64,000 bases of DNA, taken from assembly GCA_016707205.1 (NCBI GenBank), contig JADJHZ010000017.1, forward strand, positions 1 to 64,000, read 5' to 3'. The stretch comes from Haliscomenobacter sp. Its GTDB lineage: Bacteria > Bacteroidota > Bacteroidia > Chitinophagales > Saprospiraceae. The position numbers and the translations under genes were made by a program. Numbering within the stretch: position 1 is the first letter of the stretch; each line of letters opens with the position of its first letter. Positions 1 to 8,477 of this stretch are shown here, in pieces. The notes beneath the pieces were generated by a model. The model had not been told where the DNA came from. It saw only the letters and a program-made list of their open reading frames with translations, and did no database searches.

Positions 1-221
1 GAGGTGGGAAAGGCTCCAGGGATAGCTGATGACGTCAACCAACGTATAAGAGGTCCTGGCATCGGGGACTGGCCTCCCCCTAATCCCCTTCAAAGGATAG
101 CTCTTTTTGTTGTTTTCACTGAAAAAAAGCAGTACTTTTAGGAAAAGAGGCTGTATCAAAAAACCGTTCTTTGATGCCCTTTTGAGATCGTCCCAAAAAC
201 CACTGCTGCGGCATCTCACAC

Positions 222-928
222 ATGAAAACAGTTGTTATGAAACTCCTGTTCCACACCGCCTTCGCCTTCGGGGTCATGGCGATATCTTCCTGCAGCGTCA
301 TGGAAAAATCTTCCAGCCATGGTTTCGAAAGCGGATTCTACTCCGTCAAATCTGGGGACAGTCTTCCTATGTCTGTCTATCTGCATATCGATGAAGATCA
401 GATTGATGGCTATACCCTTGCGGACTCCAGACAAATCTTCCGGATTGAGCTTTCTGATCCAGCCCCTTCCGGAGCCACAGACTGGAAATTCCAGAAAAAA
501 AGTATGGATATCGATATAACATCCAATGTGTTCAAATTCCGACCGGGTCTTTACCGTCAGCCCGCACAGATGACCACCGATTTTAATGCCGCCCTGTATG
601 CAGGCTGGAGGCACGACACCCACATCGTGACCTACCGCAAAACCCCTTGGATCAGTATCGGAGCGAAATAAAAAATCGCGGATACGATATCGGGGTCTTT
701 GCAGGCCCCGGCATCGCTACCATCGACGCATTCTCCACCCGCAATATGGCGGCTTACGACTACTCCGCACTTACCCTTCAGTACGGCATTGCCGGCTTTC
801 TGGAATCCAGCTTTGCCAGTTTCGGCCTGTCCGCCGGATTCGACCACCTTTTTTCCCCCGACAGAAAGGTATGGATTTACCAGAACCAGCCCTGGATCGG
901 GTTCATCGTAGGTATTGCGATCAATTGA
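222..928 (+). pseudogene. Lipoprotein/beta-barrel protein of unknown function, frameshifted
   Basis: The first frame encodes a lipoprotein-type signal (hydrophobic run, then ISSC with Cys24) and about 140 residues. The frame is then lost near 641 in an AAAACCCC tract. The remaining protein continues in another frame through residues DQYRSEIKNRGYDIG to a normal stop. Restoring one missing base there joins both parts into one protein of about 235 residues. The C-terminal half (alternating Gly/aromatic strands, SPDRKVWIYQ, FIVGIAIN at the end) looks like a small outer-membrane barrel, and that reading is inference. No specific function is recognised. A second possible start lies five codons downstream. 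It may be intact in the organism if the indel is a sequencing error. Confidence 0.6.
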
Positions 929-996
929 TTTTTCATCGGAATTGAAAAAATGGCTTCATGCCTGATGCGAAGTGTTAAGAGATTTCCCCCATTCAC

Positions 997-1053
997 TTCG
1001 CAACCCCGCAACCCCGCAACCCCGCAACCCCGCAACTTCGCAACTTCGCAACT
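997..1053. repeat. Tandem CGCAACNN octamer array
   Basis: About six tandem copies of an 8-bp unit: CGCAACCC repeated, then CGCAACTT repeated. The array fills the gap between the first gene and the convergent TonB receptor. A shorter array with the same core lies just before the ferredoxin gene at 12.5 kb. Confidence 0.85.
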
Positions 1054-1057
1054 TTTT

Positions 1058-3436
1058 TCACTCCACATCAAACGACGCCGGGTCGCGGGACTCTTCTTTT
1101 TTACGCAGGCCAAACTGGTACCGCAGGTTGACCCCAAACCGCTGGTTGTCGCTATAGCGGTCGCCGATGGTGAAGACGCCGCCCTGGTTGAGGGTGAAGC
1201 GGGTGGCCATGGTGCGCAGCACGTCGGTGGCGTTGAGGGTGATCTGGAGTTTGCTCTTGAGCAGGGATTGGTTGAGCCCAAGGCTTAGCTGGCCGAAGTG
1301 GTCCAGCTCGTAGAAGTTTTGCTGGCCTTTGAGCAGGAGGAAGCCGTTGGCCGTCAGCTTGGTTGTTTTGGTCAGGTTGAGCTGGTGGTAGGTGAAAAAG
1401 CGCCAGCTGCCGCGGGCAAAGCTCAGCGGCTGGTTTTCATACCGTCCGTCGTACTCGTTGTAGTTGTACTGCGCGCCCACCACGAAAAAGTACTTGCCTC
1501 CTGGAGGAATGGCCCCGGTAATGCGAAAATACGTCTCCACGTTTTTGCCCACGTTGTCCTGGGTGCGCACGAGGACGTTCTCCTGGGCAGGGTCCTGGTA
1601 GACGACCTGGGAAAAGATGTTGGAGGTGTAATTGCGCCCCACGGCCAGGATGGGCATATCGTTGTAGCTGAGGTTGGCTTCGAAGTTGTCGGTAAACTGC
1701 GGTTGCAACCCGGGGTTACCGGTTTCGTAGAGGTATTGATCCACGTAGCGGATGTAGGGGTTGAGGCTCTGATAGCCGGGGCGGTTGATGGTGCGCCGGT
1801 AGATGAGGAAACCCCGGAGTTCAAATTTGGCGATTTCGATCACCGGCCGGCTGAGGTACACATAGGGAAAAAAATCGGCCCGCTTAATGAGGAAGCTCGT
1901 ATCCGAAGGGATGGTTTGATTCCCTTTCATATGGGTGTATTCCATGCGCGTCCCGGCTTTCAGGGTGAAATTGCCGGGCAGGGTTTTGGATGCCTGGGCG
2001 TAGGCTGCGTGGATCGTTTCCCGATACCGGAACGCGTTCGTGCGGGAGGGGTCGCCGATCAGCCCGCCGCCAGCGCGCAGGAAGTAATCGGCCTGGCTGT
2101 CGTAGTGTTGGTAGGTGCTTTTTAGGCCGGTCTCGACCTTCACCCTTCGGGGAAGCTGGAGGGTCAGGTCGGACTGGACGAGCAAAAAATGCCGGGTTTG
2201 GGCGTTATCGCCCTGTCCTTCGATCAGGGCGCTGAAGGGCGTCCGGAAGGCCGACGAATATTCCTGGGCATTGGACCCCGAATTGTAGGAATAACTGACC
2301 TTATTTTCCCATTCCGAATCGATGGTGTCGAGTTTGAGCTGCATGCCCAGGTCTTGCTGGATGCTGAAGAACCGGGAGTTATTCTGCGTGGTGTTGTCGT
2401 TTTCGGAAAGCCGTATGTTTTCTGTTGTCTCCAGCAAATTGAGGTTTTGCGAAGCGGACTTGGAGTGGCTGGCGTTGAAGCGGGCGTCGTAGCTGAGATT
2501 CAATCGCTCGTTGGGATCAAGGCTCACCCCCGCGCCCACGAAGCCCTGGTCGCCCGGACGGCGGGTCCGGGCCTCCTGCCGGAGCAGGGAGTCGGCGGTC
2601 ACATAGCGGACCGAGGTCAGGTCCTCCACCACATCGCTTTGGCTCAGGTTGGCCCTCAGGTAGTACGTGGTTTTCTCCCCGCTGTCGTTCACGTTGAATC
2701 CGGCAAACCGGTTTCCATACACGCCCTGGTTCATCCCCATGCTGACGGCGCCGGAGCGCCCGAGTTTGACGCCTTTTTTCAGCACGACATTGACGATCCC
2801 CCCCGAGCTGGCGGCATCGTATTTGGTGGACGGCGTGCGCAGCACCTCGATCCGCTGGATATTGTCGGGCGGCAGGCTTCGGAGAATGCCGGCAATGTCC
2901 TGAGCGCCCATGCGCTGTTCCCGCCCGTTGATGTAAACTACAGCGGGCGTGGCGCTGGTGAGGTAAATATTCCCGTCCTGATCGACAAACAGCCCGGGCG
3001 TTTTTTCCAGGATCTCCAGGGTGTTGGTGCTGGTATTGGCAATGGGCTGGGGGTCGATGATCATTTTATCGTCCTCCTGGGTGATCAGTGGCCGGCGCGC
3101 GGTGACCGTCACGCCCTCCAGGGCGACCGCTTCTTCTTCCAGCACGATGACCCGGCGCACGTTCTCGGTTTTCAGCAAGATCTCTGCCTCTTCGTTTCGG
3201 TACCCTACGTAAGTGACGACAACGGAATAACGGCCCGGCTTCAGGCGGTTGAAGAGGGCGGCCCCATCGGCATCCGTAGTGGAATACGTCTCCGCCGAAT
3301 CCGGTATATGCAAAAGCCGGACATTAGCCCCGATCAGGGACTCTTTCCCTTTAGACTGAACAACGAGCTCGATGGAATATTCCTGGCTAAAGCCCTCAAT
3401 AGAATAAAACAGGAAGAACAGTATCATTAGCCGCAT
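1058..3436 (-). CDS. TonB-dependent receptor, outer-membrane beta-barrel family (OMP_b-brl_3 type)
   Basis: Predicted outer-membrane transporter of 792 residues that would import a substrate using TonB energy; the substrate is unknown. Residues 1-18 form a signal peptide (ends EGFSQ). About 20-105 is a carboxypeptidase-regulatory-like beta domain. About 125-230 is a plug domain with TPSTKYDAASSGGIVNVVLK. The rest is a barrel ending in a strand-rich stretch (RFGVNLRYQFGL). The open frame extends 43 codons upstream, but the signal peptide begins at the Met chosen here. A full promoter (TTTG, 19 bp, TACCTTCG) also lies inside the extension, so the longer start is unlikely. No SusD partner is adjacent, which argues against a SusCD glycan system. 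It appears to be transcribed alone. Confidence 0.9.
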   Translation of the reverse strand: MRLMILFFLFYSIEGFSQEYSIELVVQSKGKESLIGANVRLLHIPDSAETYSTTDADGAALFNRLKPGRYSVVVTYVGYRNEEAEILLKTENVRRVIVLEEEAVALEGVTVTARRPLITQEDDKMIIDPQPIANTSTNTLEILEKTPGLFVDQDGNIYLTSATPAVVYINGREQRMGAQDIAGILRSLPPDNIQRIEVLRTPSTKYDAASSGGIVNVVLKKGVKLGRSGAVSMGMNQGVYGNRFAGFNVNDSGEKTTYYLRANLSQSDVVEDLTSVRYVTADSLLRQEARTRRPGDQGFVGAGVSLDPNERLNLSYDARFNASHSKSASQNLNLLETTENIRLSENDNTTQNNSRFFSIQQDLGMQLKLDTIDSEWENKVSYSYNSGSNAQEYSSAFRTPFSALIEGQGDNAQTRHFLLVQSDLTLQLPRRVKVETGLKSTYQHYDSQADYFLRAGGGLIGDPSRTNAFRYRETIHAAYAQASKTLPGNFTLKAGTRMEYTHMKGNQTIPSDTSFLIKRADFFPYVYLSRPVIEIAKFELRGFLIYRRTINRPGYQSLNPYIRYVDQYLYETGNPGLQPQFTDNFEANLSYNDMPILAVGRNYTSNIFSQVVYQDPAQENVLVRTQDNVGKNVETYFRITGAIPPGGKYFFVVGAQYNYNEYDGRYENQPLSFARGSWRFFTYHQLNLTKTTKLTANGFLLLKGQQNFYELDHFGQLSLGLNQSLLKSKLQITLNATDVLRTMATRFTLNQGGVFTIGDRYSDNQRFGVNLRYQFGLRKKEESRDPASFDVE

Positions 3437-3453
3437 AAAAAAAATTTGAAGGG

Positions 3454-3484
3454 CGAAGGTAGGTATTCTGCTATTGTTGACAAA
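3454..3484 (-). promoter_or_regulatory. Bacteroidota-type promoter of the TonB receptor gene
   Basis: On the minus strand TTTG (3481-3484) is followed after 19 bp by TACCTTCG (3454-3461). This matches the Bacteroidota consensus of a -33 TTTG and a -7 TAnnTTTG with the TTCG variant. It lies 17 bp before the chosen ATG, giving a very short leader, and it fixes the start codon. Confidence 0.65.
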
Positions 3485-3599
3485 AAGACAGGAGAAGCGG
3501 CGAAAAGTTGTTTCTGATGAAAAGAAAATTATGCTCCCGCATAAGGGGGGCTTTTCTGGTTTCATGTCCTTATTGCAACCAGATGAGTGTGCCTCAAGC

Positions 3600-3644
3600 G
3601 GGGAGTAGGGAGCAGGGATTAGGGAGCAGGGAGGCAGGGAGCAG
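3600..3644. repeat. GGGAGCA heptamer array, left arm
   Basis: Degenerate tandem copies of GGGAGCA/GGGATTA/GGGAGTA. The reverse-complement array at 3831-3904 makes the pair a large inverted repeat around about 190 bp. That spacer (3645-3830) has no convincing gene or RNA. Confidence 0.8.
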
Positions 3645-3830
3645 AAAATGGGGAATGCCGGGAATTTGATTCCGTTCTTAGCTGGACCTTGATCCTTGTT
3701 TTCAGGGCTGCACAGGTAATCCTTAGCCTCTGTTTAGGGGGGAGTCCAGCTTTTTTCTGCCTCCGAACAGGTTCCAGACAGCATGGAAGCCTCGAACTGG
3801 TGTAATTTTGAATAATCCCAGAAAGGGGTT

Positions 3831-3904
3831 CCCTGCTCCCTGCTCCCTGCTTCCTGCTTCCTGCTTCCTGCTTCCTGCTCCCTGCTTCCTAATCCCTACT
3901 CCCC
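3831..3904. repeat. CCCTGCT/TCCTGCT heptamer array, right arm
   Basis: About ten heptamers (CCCTGCT, then TCCTGCT), ending in TAATCCCTACTCCC, the reverse complement of the left arm at 3600-3644. The array ends some 20 bp before the -7 box of the next gene. Confidence 0.85.
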
Positions 3905-3922
3905 CATTTCACCCCAATTTTG

Positions 3923-3930
3923 TAAATTTG
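3923..3930 (+). promoter_or_regulatory. -7 box (TAAATTTG) upstream of the 5'-nucleotidase
   Basis: Exact match to TAnnTTTG, 58 bp before the start codon. No clear TTTG is seen at -33, where the heptamer array lies instead, so this is only a partial promoter. Confidence 0.35.
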
Positions 3931-3988
3931 TTTTTCGGAACCCAATCCCAAAAGGCTTTTTTCATTTTACCCACTTAACTCCCAAGAC

Positions 3989-5554
3989 ATGAAATATTAT
4001 CGTTTGTTTTTATTCTTGCTTCTCGCCATCGGCTTTCAGGCATGCCATGTGCCGCAACCGCCTGCCGTGCCATTTACGTTCACCATCTTGCAGCTTAACG
4101 ACGTCTACGAGATTTCTCCGCTGGAGGGAGGAAAAGCGGGAGGCCTCACCCGCGTAGCCGCACTCCGGCAGCGGCTGCTGGAGGAGAATCCCAACACCAT
4201 TACCGTGATCGCGGGAGATTTCATGTCGCCCAGCCTGATGGCGACGCTTAAAATGGACAATGGGGAGCGCATCGCCGGGCTCCAGATGATCGAAACCCTC
4301 AATGCCCTGGGCATGGATTACGCCACCTTCGGCAACCACGAATTCGACCTGTCCGACGGCGAGCTCACCCAGCGGCGCTTCCAGCAGTGCAAATTCCGCT
4401 TCATCTGCGCCAATGCGCGCAAAAAACTGCCCGACGGAACGACGGCCCCCTTTACCCAGGTCCTCGACGGGCAGACCGTTTCCGTGCCGGATTACTGGGT
4501 CCACGAGTTTACCGATGCCAAAGGCCGCAAATTTCGCCTTGGGCTGACCGGAGTGCTCCTCCCCTATTCCCAGAAAGACTACGTAACCTATCTGCCGGTA
4601 GAAGAAAGCCTGCGCCAGGCCGTCAAGGCCCTTCAGCCGGTGAGCGACGCGATCGTGGCCATTACCCACCTCGATGCGGCCGAAGACCAGAAAATGGCGC
4701 TGGCTGTGCCGGGCATTCCCTTGCTCCTTGGCGGGCACGACCACGAGCACATGATGCTCACCTCCGGCAGATCCCTGATCGCCAAAGCCGACGCCAACGC
4801 CAAAACGGTTTATGTGCACCGGTGCAGCTTCGACCCTGCCACCCGCCAGTTCAACGTGCAATCCACCCTCGAAACCATCGACCCCAAGCTTCCCGACGAG
4901 CCGCTTACCCAACTGGTCGTGGAGAAATGGCAAAACCTGGCAACAGAAACCATGCGCAAAAACGGGTTTGAACCCAGCCAGGTAGTCGCCACCGTCAAAG
5001 AACCGCTGGAGTGCAAGGAAACCGACGTGCGCAGCCGCCCCACCAATTTCGGGCAGCTCACCACCCGGTCGTTCGAAATGGCCTGGCCGGGCGCCGACCT
5101 CTACCTGCTCAACTCCGGCTCCATGCGCCTGGACGACAACATCAGCGGAACGATCACCCAATACGACATCCTCCGCACCTACCCCTTTGGCGGAGGCATC
5201 GCCATGCAGGAAATACCGGGCGCCGATGTGCTCCAAATCCTGCAGACCGGCCTGGTTACCAATAAAACCACCGGAGGCTACTTACAAACGCACAATGCGC
5301 AACAGGTGAACGGCGCCTGGCAAGTGAACGGAAAAGCCATCGACCCGGTGAAAATATATAACGTGGTGTCCACCGATTTCCTTGCCTCCGGAAGGGAGGC
5401 CAACCTGGCGGTATTCGGGAAGTACCCGCCCAATACCCCCAAGGAATTTGCGCTGGGCAACGGCCAAAAGCTGCGCAATGAATCGGGTTGGGGGGCGCCC
5501 CCACCCCCCCCCCCCCCCGGACCCGCCCCCCGCCGGCGGCCATCCGGTATTTAA
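3989..5554 (+). CDS. 5'-nucleotidase / 2',3'-cyclic phosphodiesterase family metallophosphatase (lipoprotein-like)
   Basis: Exported metal-dependent phosphatase that releases phosphate from nucleotides outside the cytoplasm (family knowledge). Residues 1-19 are a signal with a weak lipobox before Cys19. The metallophosphatase domain shows LQLNDVYE (Asp38), AGDF, GNHEFD and GGHDHEH. A 5_nucleotid_C domain follows with FGQLTTRSFEM and LLNSGSMR. The last 30 residues (GAPPPPPPPGPAPRRR) are abnormal and come from a 15-C run. The neighbouring frame downstream encodes AAIRYLRGLKERI, which looks like the usual end of this domain. The native protein is therefore probably read through a different frame after the tract. 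The core call is firm and the C-terminus is not. Confidence 0.85.
   Translation: MKYYRLFLFLLLAIGFQACHVPQPPAVPFTFTILQLNDVYEISPLEGGKAGGLTRVAALRQRLLEENPNTITVIAGDFMSPSLMATLKMDNGERIAGLQMIETLNALGMDYATFGNHEFDLSDGELTQRRFQQCKFRFICANARKKLPDGTTAPFTQVLDGQTVSVPDYWVHEFTDAKGRKFRLGLTGVLLPYSQKDYVTYLPVEESLRQAVKALQPVSDAIVAITHLDAAEDQKMALAVPGIPLLLGGHDHEHMMLTSGRSLIAKADANAKTVYVHRCSFDPATRQFNVQSTLETIDPKLPDEPLTQLVVEKWQNLATETMRKNGFEPSQVVATVKEPLECKETDVRSRPTNFGQLTTRSFEMAWPGADLYLLNSGSMRLDDNISGTITQYDILRTYPFGGGIAMQEIPGADVLQILQTGLVTNKTTGGYLQTHNAQQVNGAWQVNGKAIDPVKIYNVVSTDFLASGREANLAVFGKYPPNTPKEFALGNGQKLRNESGWGAPPPPPPPGPAPRRRPSGI
5504..5518. repeat. Poly-C homopolymer (15 C) inside a coding region
   Basis: Fifteen consecutive C in an unusually C/G-pure stretch (about 5490-5540, also with six G and CCGCCGGCGG) near the 3' end of the nucleotidase gene. 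A one- or two-base length change would switch the encoded C-terminus. It may be a slippage tract or a sequencing/assembly artefact. Confidence 0.9.
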
Positions 5555-5747
5555 GAGGCCTCAAGGAACGGATCCATTTTCCTGTAAAAATTAAAAGGGG
5601 TATACTTTCTTTAATCAGCGCAGTGGATTTTCCTCTATTAGGGATAGCCACCTATCTTATCCTGCGTTTTTCCATCCGGCTTCAAAAGCCTTTTCAAAAA
5701 AGTGCCCCCACCCCCGAAAAATCCAACGCCTCTTAAACGAACACCCC

Positions 5748-6155
5748 TTACTTCACCTTCCCCAGCACCCAGCCTGCTACGCCTGCTGCCAACGTGCCGT
5801 TAATCGTATTCAAGGCAATATCAAGGAAGCCTAACGTGGGGGTCATAAAATGGAAATTGGCAAACATCCAGATGTCAAACCAAACCATGACCAAAACGAC
5901 TACGACAACACCGCTGGTTACTCCTCCCAGGAAGGTACTTACGTTTGCCCAGCGGACGAATACCACGGCCAGAAGCAAGGCGAGCATCAGGTTGGCCAGG
6001 AGGATCAATCCTACCGGGGCGTTCATATTCACACAATCGCCGGCGCCGGCCATTTCTTTTTCAAATACCTTCATAAATGACCCGAAGAGGACGAATCCTA
6101 CTACCGTAAGGGAAACCCAGGCTGCAAGTGTGGCGAGTGCAATTTTCTTAGACAT
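5748..6155 (-). CDS. Small integral membrane protein of unknown function
   Basis: 135 residues, with four hydrophobic segments at about 6-27, 46-66, 72-100 and 110-132. The last contains LNTINGTLAAGVAGWVLGK. I chose the Met that begins MSKKIALATLAAW; the longer open frame upstream (to 6353) overlaps the neighbouring methyltransferase gene in another frame and looks non-coding. The start is preceded by an A/T-rich leader without a Shine-Dalgarno, as usual in this phylum. The protein resembles short Bacteroidota hypothetical membrane proteins. No function can be assigned. It lies 52 bp downstream of the methyltransferase on the same strand and may be cotranscribed with it. Confidence 0.65.
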   Translation of the reverse strand: MSKKIALATLAAWVSLTVVGFVLFGSFMKVFEKEMAGAGDCVNMNAPVGLILLANLMLALLLAVVFVRWANVSTFLGGVTSGVVVVVLVMVWFDIWMFANFHFMTPTLGFLDIALNTINGTLAAGVAGWVLGKVK

Positions 6156-6207
6156 AGCTAAAAATTTTAAATGGTTAATATTGAATGGTTGAATACTTAA
6201 TAGATTT

Positions 6208-7206
6208 TTACATTTTCTCCGCTTCAATAATCTCCTGCGGCCCGCCCGTTGGAATAAAGCGGAGAATCTGCAATCCGGCTTGCTCAAACAGCGCTTGCAT
6301 TTCTTCCCCGGTGCGCTCCCGCCCGCCCAGAAGGACGAGCATGTGGAGGTCATAGAAATACCCTACCGGATTGCCTCCGTCGCGGATTACCATATCCATA
6401 GCCAGCAGTTTTCCGCCTGGATTGAGCGCTGCAGCGCAATTCTTCAAGATTTCCAGCGCTTTGTCGTCGTTCCAGTCGTGGAGGATGGATTTCAGGATCA
6501 GGCAGTCTGCCGTTGGAACTTTTTCGAAAAAGCTTCCCCCGGCAATAGTAGCCCGGTCTTGAAATTCCTCGAGTTCGTGCCCGCTAACCACAAACGGCAA
6601 GTCGTACAAAATGCCTTGCAGCATGGGATATCGGGAGAGGATGGACTTCAAAAGAAATCCATGCCCTCCGCCGACGTCGCATATAGAAGAAAAGGAGGAA
6701 AAGTCGTAGGTCCGGAGGAAGGTATCCGCGCTCATTTTGGAAAGGGTGGTCATCCACTCATTGAACGGTTTTCCGTATTCCGGGTGCTTTTCAAAATATG
6801 TCCAGGCCGGCATTTGGTACACCTCCTCAAAAGCAGAATTTCCGGTGCGCAAAGAGAACTCGATATGCTCCCAGGAACGCTGCCAGGGCTCGTAGCTCAG
6901 CAACTCCAAACCCTTTGCCAGGCTGCCCGGAACATCCCGGCGGAGAAATTGACCTACCGGACTCAGCCTGCATTGGTCGCCTTCCAGGATTACCACGCCG
7001 TTCATCGATAAAAACCGGAAGAATCGAAATAAGGCCGTCGGGTCCAGGCCAAGCCGGGCGGCGATCTCCGGAACGGCCATCGCCGCTTCGTTCAGCAGGT
7101 CGGGAATTCCCAGGCGAATAAGGACGCTCAGGGAACGCGTCATGGCAAAACCGGTAGCCAGCTGGTAGGCCTGAACGATAGGTGGATTCGTGGATGGATT
7201 CTGCAT
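6208..7206 (-). CDS. SAM-dependent O-methyltransferase (acetylserotonin/hydroxyneurosporene type)
   Basis: 332 residues, the usual length for this family, which methylates hydroxyls on small, often aromatic molecules. Residues about 12-95 form the winged-helix dimerisation domain (IPDLLNEAAMAVPEIAARLGL). The SAM-binding motif DVGGGHG is at 177-183. The catalytic-base region HDWNDDKALEIL follows at about 240. The C-terminus carries an ALNPGGKLLAMDMV motif. The substrate cannot be inferred, and the neighbours (a membrane protein and a cytochrome c) give no pathway. Confidence 0.85.
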   Translation of the reverse strand: MQNPSTNPPIVQAYQLATGFAMTRSLSVLIRLGIPDLLNEAAMAVPEIAARLGLDPTALFRFFRFLSMNGVVILEGDQCRLSPVGQFLRRDVPGSLAKGLELLSYEPWQRSWEHIEFSLRTGNSAFEEVYQMPAWTYFEKHPEYGKPFNEWMTTLSKMSADTFLRTYDFSSFSSICDVGGGHGFLLKSILSRYPMLQGILYDLPFVVSGHELEEFQDRATIAGGSFFEKVPTADCLILKSILHDWNDDKALEILKNCAAALNPGGKLLAMDMVIRDGGNPVGYFYDLHMLVLLGGRERTGEEMQALFEQAGLQILRFIPTGGPQEIIEAEKM

Positions 7207-7242
7207 GATTTTTTTGTCTTTGAAGTAAAAAAGTGCGCAGAG

Positions 7243-8229
7243 CTACTTTGTATATTTTTCCCCCGGCTTGAACACCGTCTTTTCTACTTTTCGCACCACT
7301 GGCTTCAATCCGCTCAGGAATTGGTAGAGCGCCACCAAATCCACGGTGTCCATCTTGGCCACGAATTCCCAGGGCATGGGGCTTCTCTGATGAACGCGGC
7401 CGGATTTCAACCGGGAAATAAACTCCTCTTGCGTCCAATTGGCCATAACTCCCGTTGTGGGGTCGGGAGTAAGATTGGGCGAGACGAACGAGTACCCTTT
7501 TGTGAGATTATCCGGAGCGAAGTAGGCGCCGCCGGCAAAATCCTGTCCTACGAATTGGCCCTGATTGTTCATTTCGGTATGGCAGCCTATGCAATTTCCC
7601 ACGCTGTACGCCAGGTACTTTCCGTAAGCGGCAGTTGGGGCCCGCTCCATCGATTTGGGAGGCGTGTTTTTGGGTCCTTCGGGCTTCAGCATCCCGAAGG
7701 AGAGCAGGGCTTTTCCAAGGAACGTGTATTTTAGCGGCGCTACGTTGTTACTCACGGCTGGTTGGGTGCGGAGGAAGGAAATGACGGCCGTAAGGTCTTC
7801 GTCGCTCATCTCCTGAAACGGCATGAAAGGCATCAGTGGCCGGCCGTCGTAGCCTACCGAATGGCGAAGGGACCTGGCCAGCTGCGCATCGGTGAGCTTT
7901 CCGATCCCGGTTTCTTTATCCGGCGTGATATTGGGGAACCGGATCAACACCAGGCCAGGGAGCTCCAGTTCCATCCCGCCGCTCATCGGCAGCTCGGCGC
8001 CTGCCAGGGTTTCTTCCACGCGGTCGCCCGGGCCGTGGCAGGAAGCGCAATGCGCAATGCTGTAAGCCAGATAACGCCCCCGGGCGATGACGGCCGAATC
8101 GGCGCTGGCTTTGATTTCCGGATACGGCGCGTCGTACGTTCTCTTCCAGGAAAACTGAATGTAAAGGACAAAGCCCAGGATAATTAAAGCAATCGAGAGG
8201 AGGATGATTTTAAGGATTTTCATAGTCAA
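7243..8229 (-). CDS. Membrane-anchored diheme cytochrome c
   Basis: 328 residues. A single N-terminal transmembrane anchor (about 5-24) is followed by two cytochrome c domains. Heme sites are CASCH (Cys61, Cys64, His65) and CIGCH (Cys213, Cys216, His217), each introduced by the same GRYLAYS/GKYLAYS helix, which suggests internal duplication. Probable distal Met ligands lie in PFMPFQEMSDEDL and SPMPWEFVAKM. It should carry electrons at the outer face of the inner membrane; the partner is unknown. A start two codons later (MKILK) is equally possible. The upstream gap contains the hairpin repeat element. Confidence 0.9.
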   Translation of the reverse strand: MTMKILKIILLSIALIILGFVLYIQFSWKRTYDAPYPEIKASADSAVIARGRYLAYSIAHCASCHGPGDRVEETLAGAELPMSGGMELELPGLVLIRFPNITPDKETGIGKLTDAQLARSLRHSVGYDGRPLMPFMPFQEMSDEDLTAVISFLRTQPAVSNNVAPLKYTFLGKALLSFGMLKPEGPKNTPPKSMERAPTAAYGKYLAYSVGNCIGCHTEMNNQGQFVGQDFAGGAYFAPDNLTKGYSFVSPNLTPDPTTGVMANWTQEEFISRLKSGRVHQRSPMPWEFVAKMDTVDLVALYQFLSGLKPVVRKVEKTVFKPGEKYTK

Positions 8230-8365
8230 TAAGGTTGTAGGATGTTAAAAAGGAACAGGTGCTCATCCCGAAGGACAATACAAAGATGCGTTGGCCCAGC
8301 CCCGGAAATCATCCGCTGGTTTATGTAATCTGGCTACGCAGATCTGCGTAAAAACGGGGGGGGGA

Positions 8366-8455
8366 CGCCGGTCAGGGGACCGGCGGATAGTTCCGCACGA
8401 AATCTGAGGATTTCGGCGAACAAGTGCACGAAATCTGAGGATTTCGACGAACAGA
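8366..8455. repeat. Structured intergenic repeat element (copy 1)
   Basis: Begins with a 7-bp hairpin CGCCGGT-cagggg-ACCGGCG. ATAGTTCCGCA follows, then two copies of the palindrome CGAAATC-tgag-GATTTCG, each followed by GCGAACA/ACGAACA. The same architecture recurs at 22.9 kb, with the first stem changed on both sides. It lies downstream of the response regulator gene and upstream of the cytochrome gene. Confidence 0.85.
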
Positions 8456-8477
8456 GCCTTTACCAGAGTGGCTGAAC

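Noticed and set aside
3021..3212. Small plus-strand open frames in TonB receptor
   Set aside because: No start context or conservation evidence; overlapping a confident gene.
2189..3430. Long open frame (413 codons) on the plus strand opposite the TonB receptor
   Set aside because: Its residue usage is that of an antisense shadow (rich in Gly/Val/His from reversed codons), and it lies wholly within a well-supported receptor gene.
8366..8455. Possible CRISPR array from repeated CGAAATC-tgag-GATTTCG units
   Set aside because: Only two units, with short non-unique spacers and no cas genes; the arrangement recurs as a fixed element.
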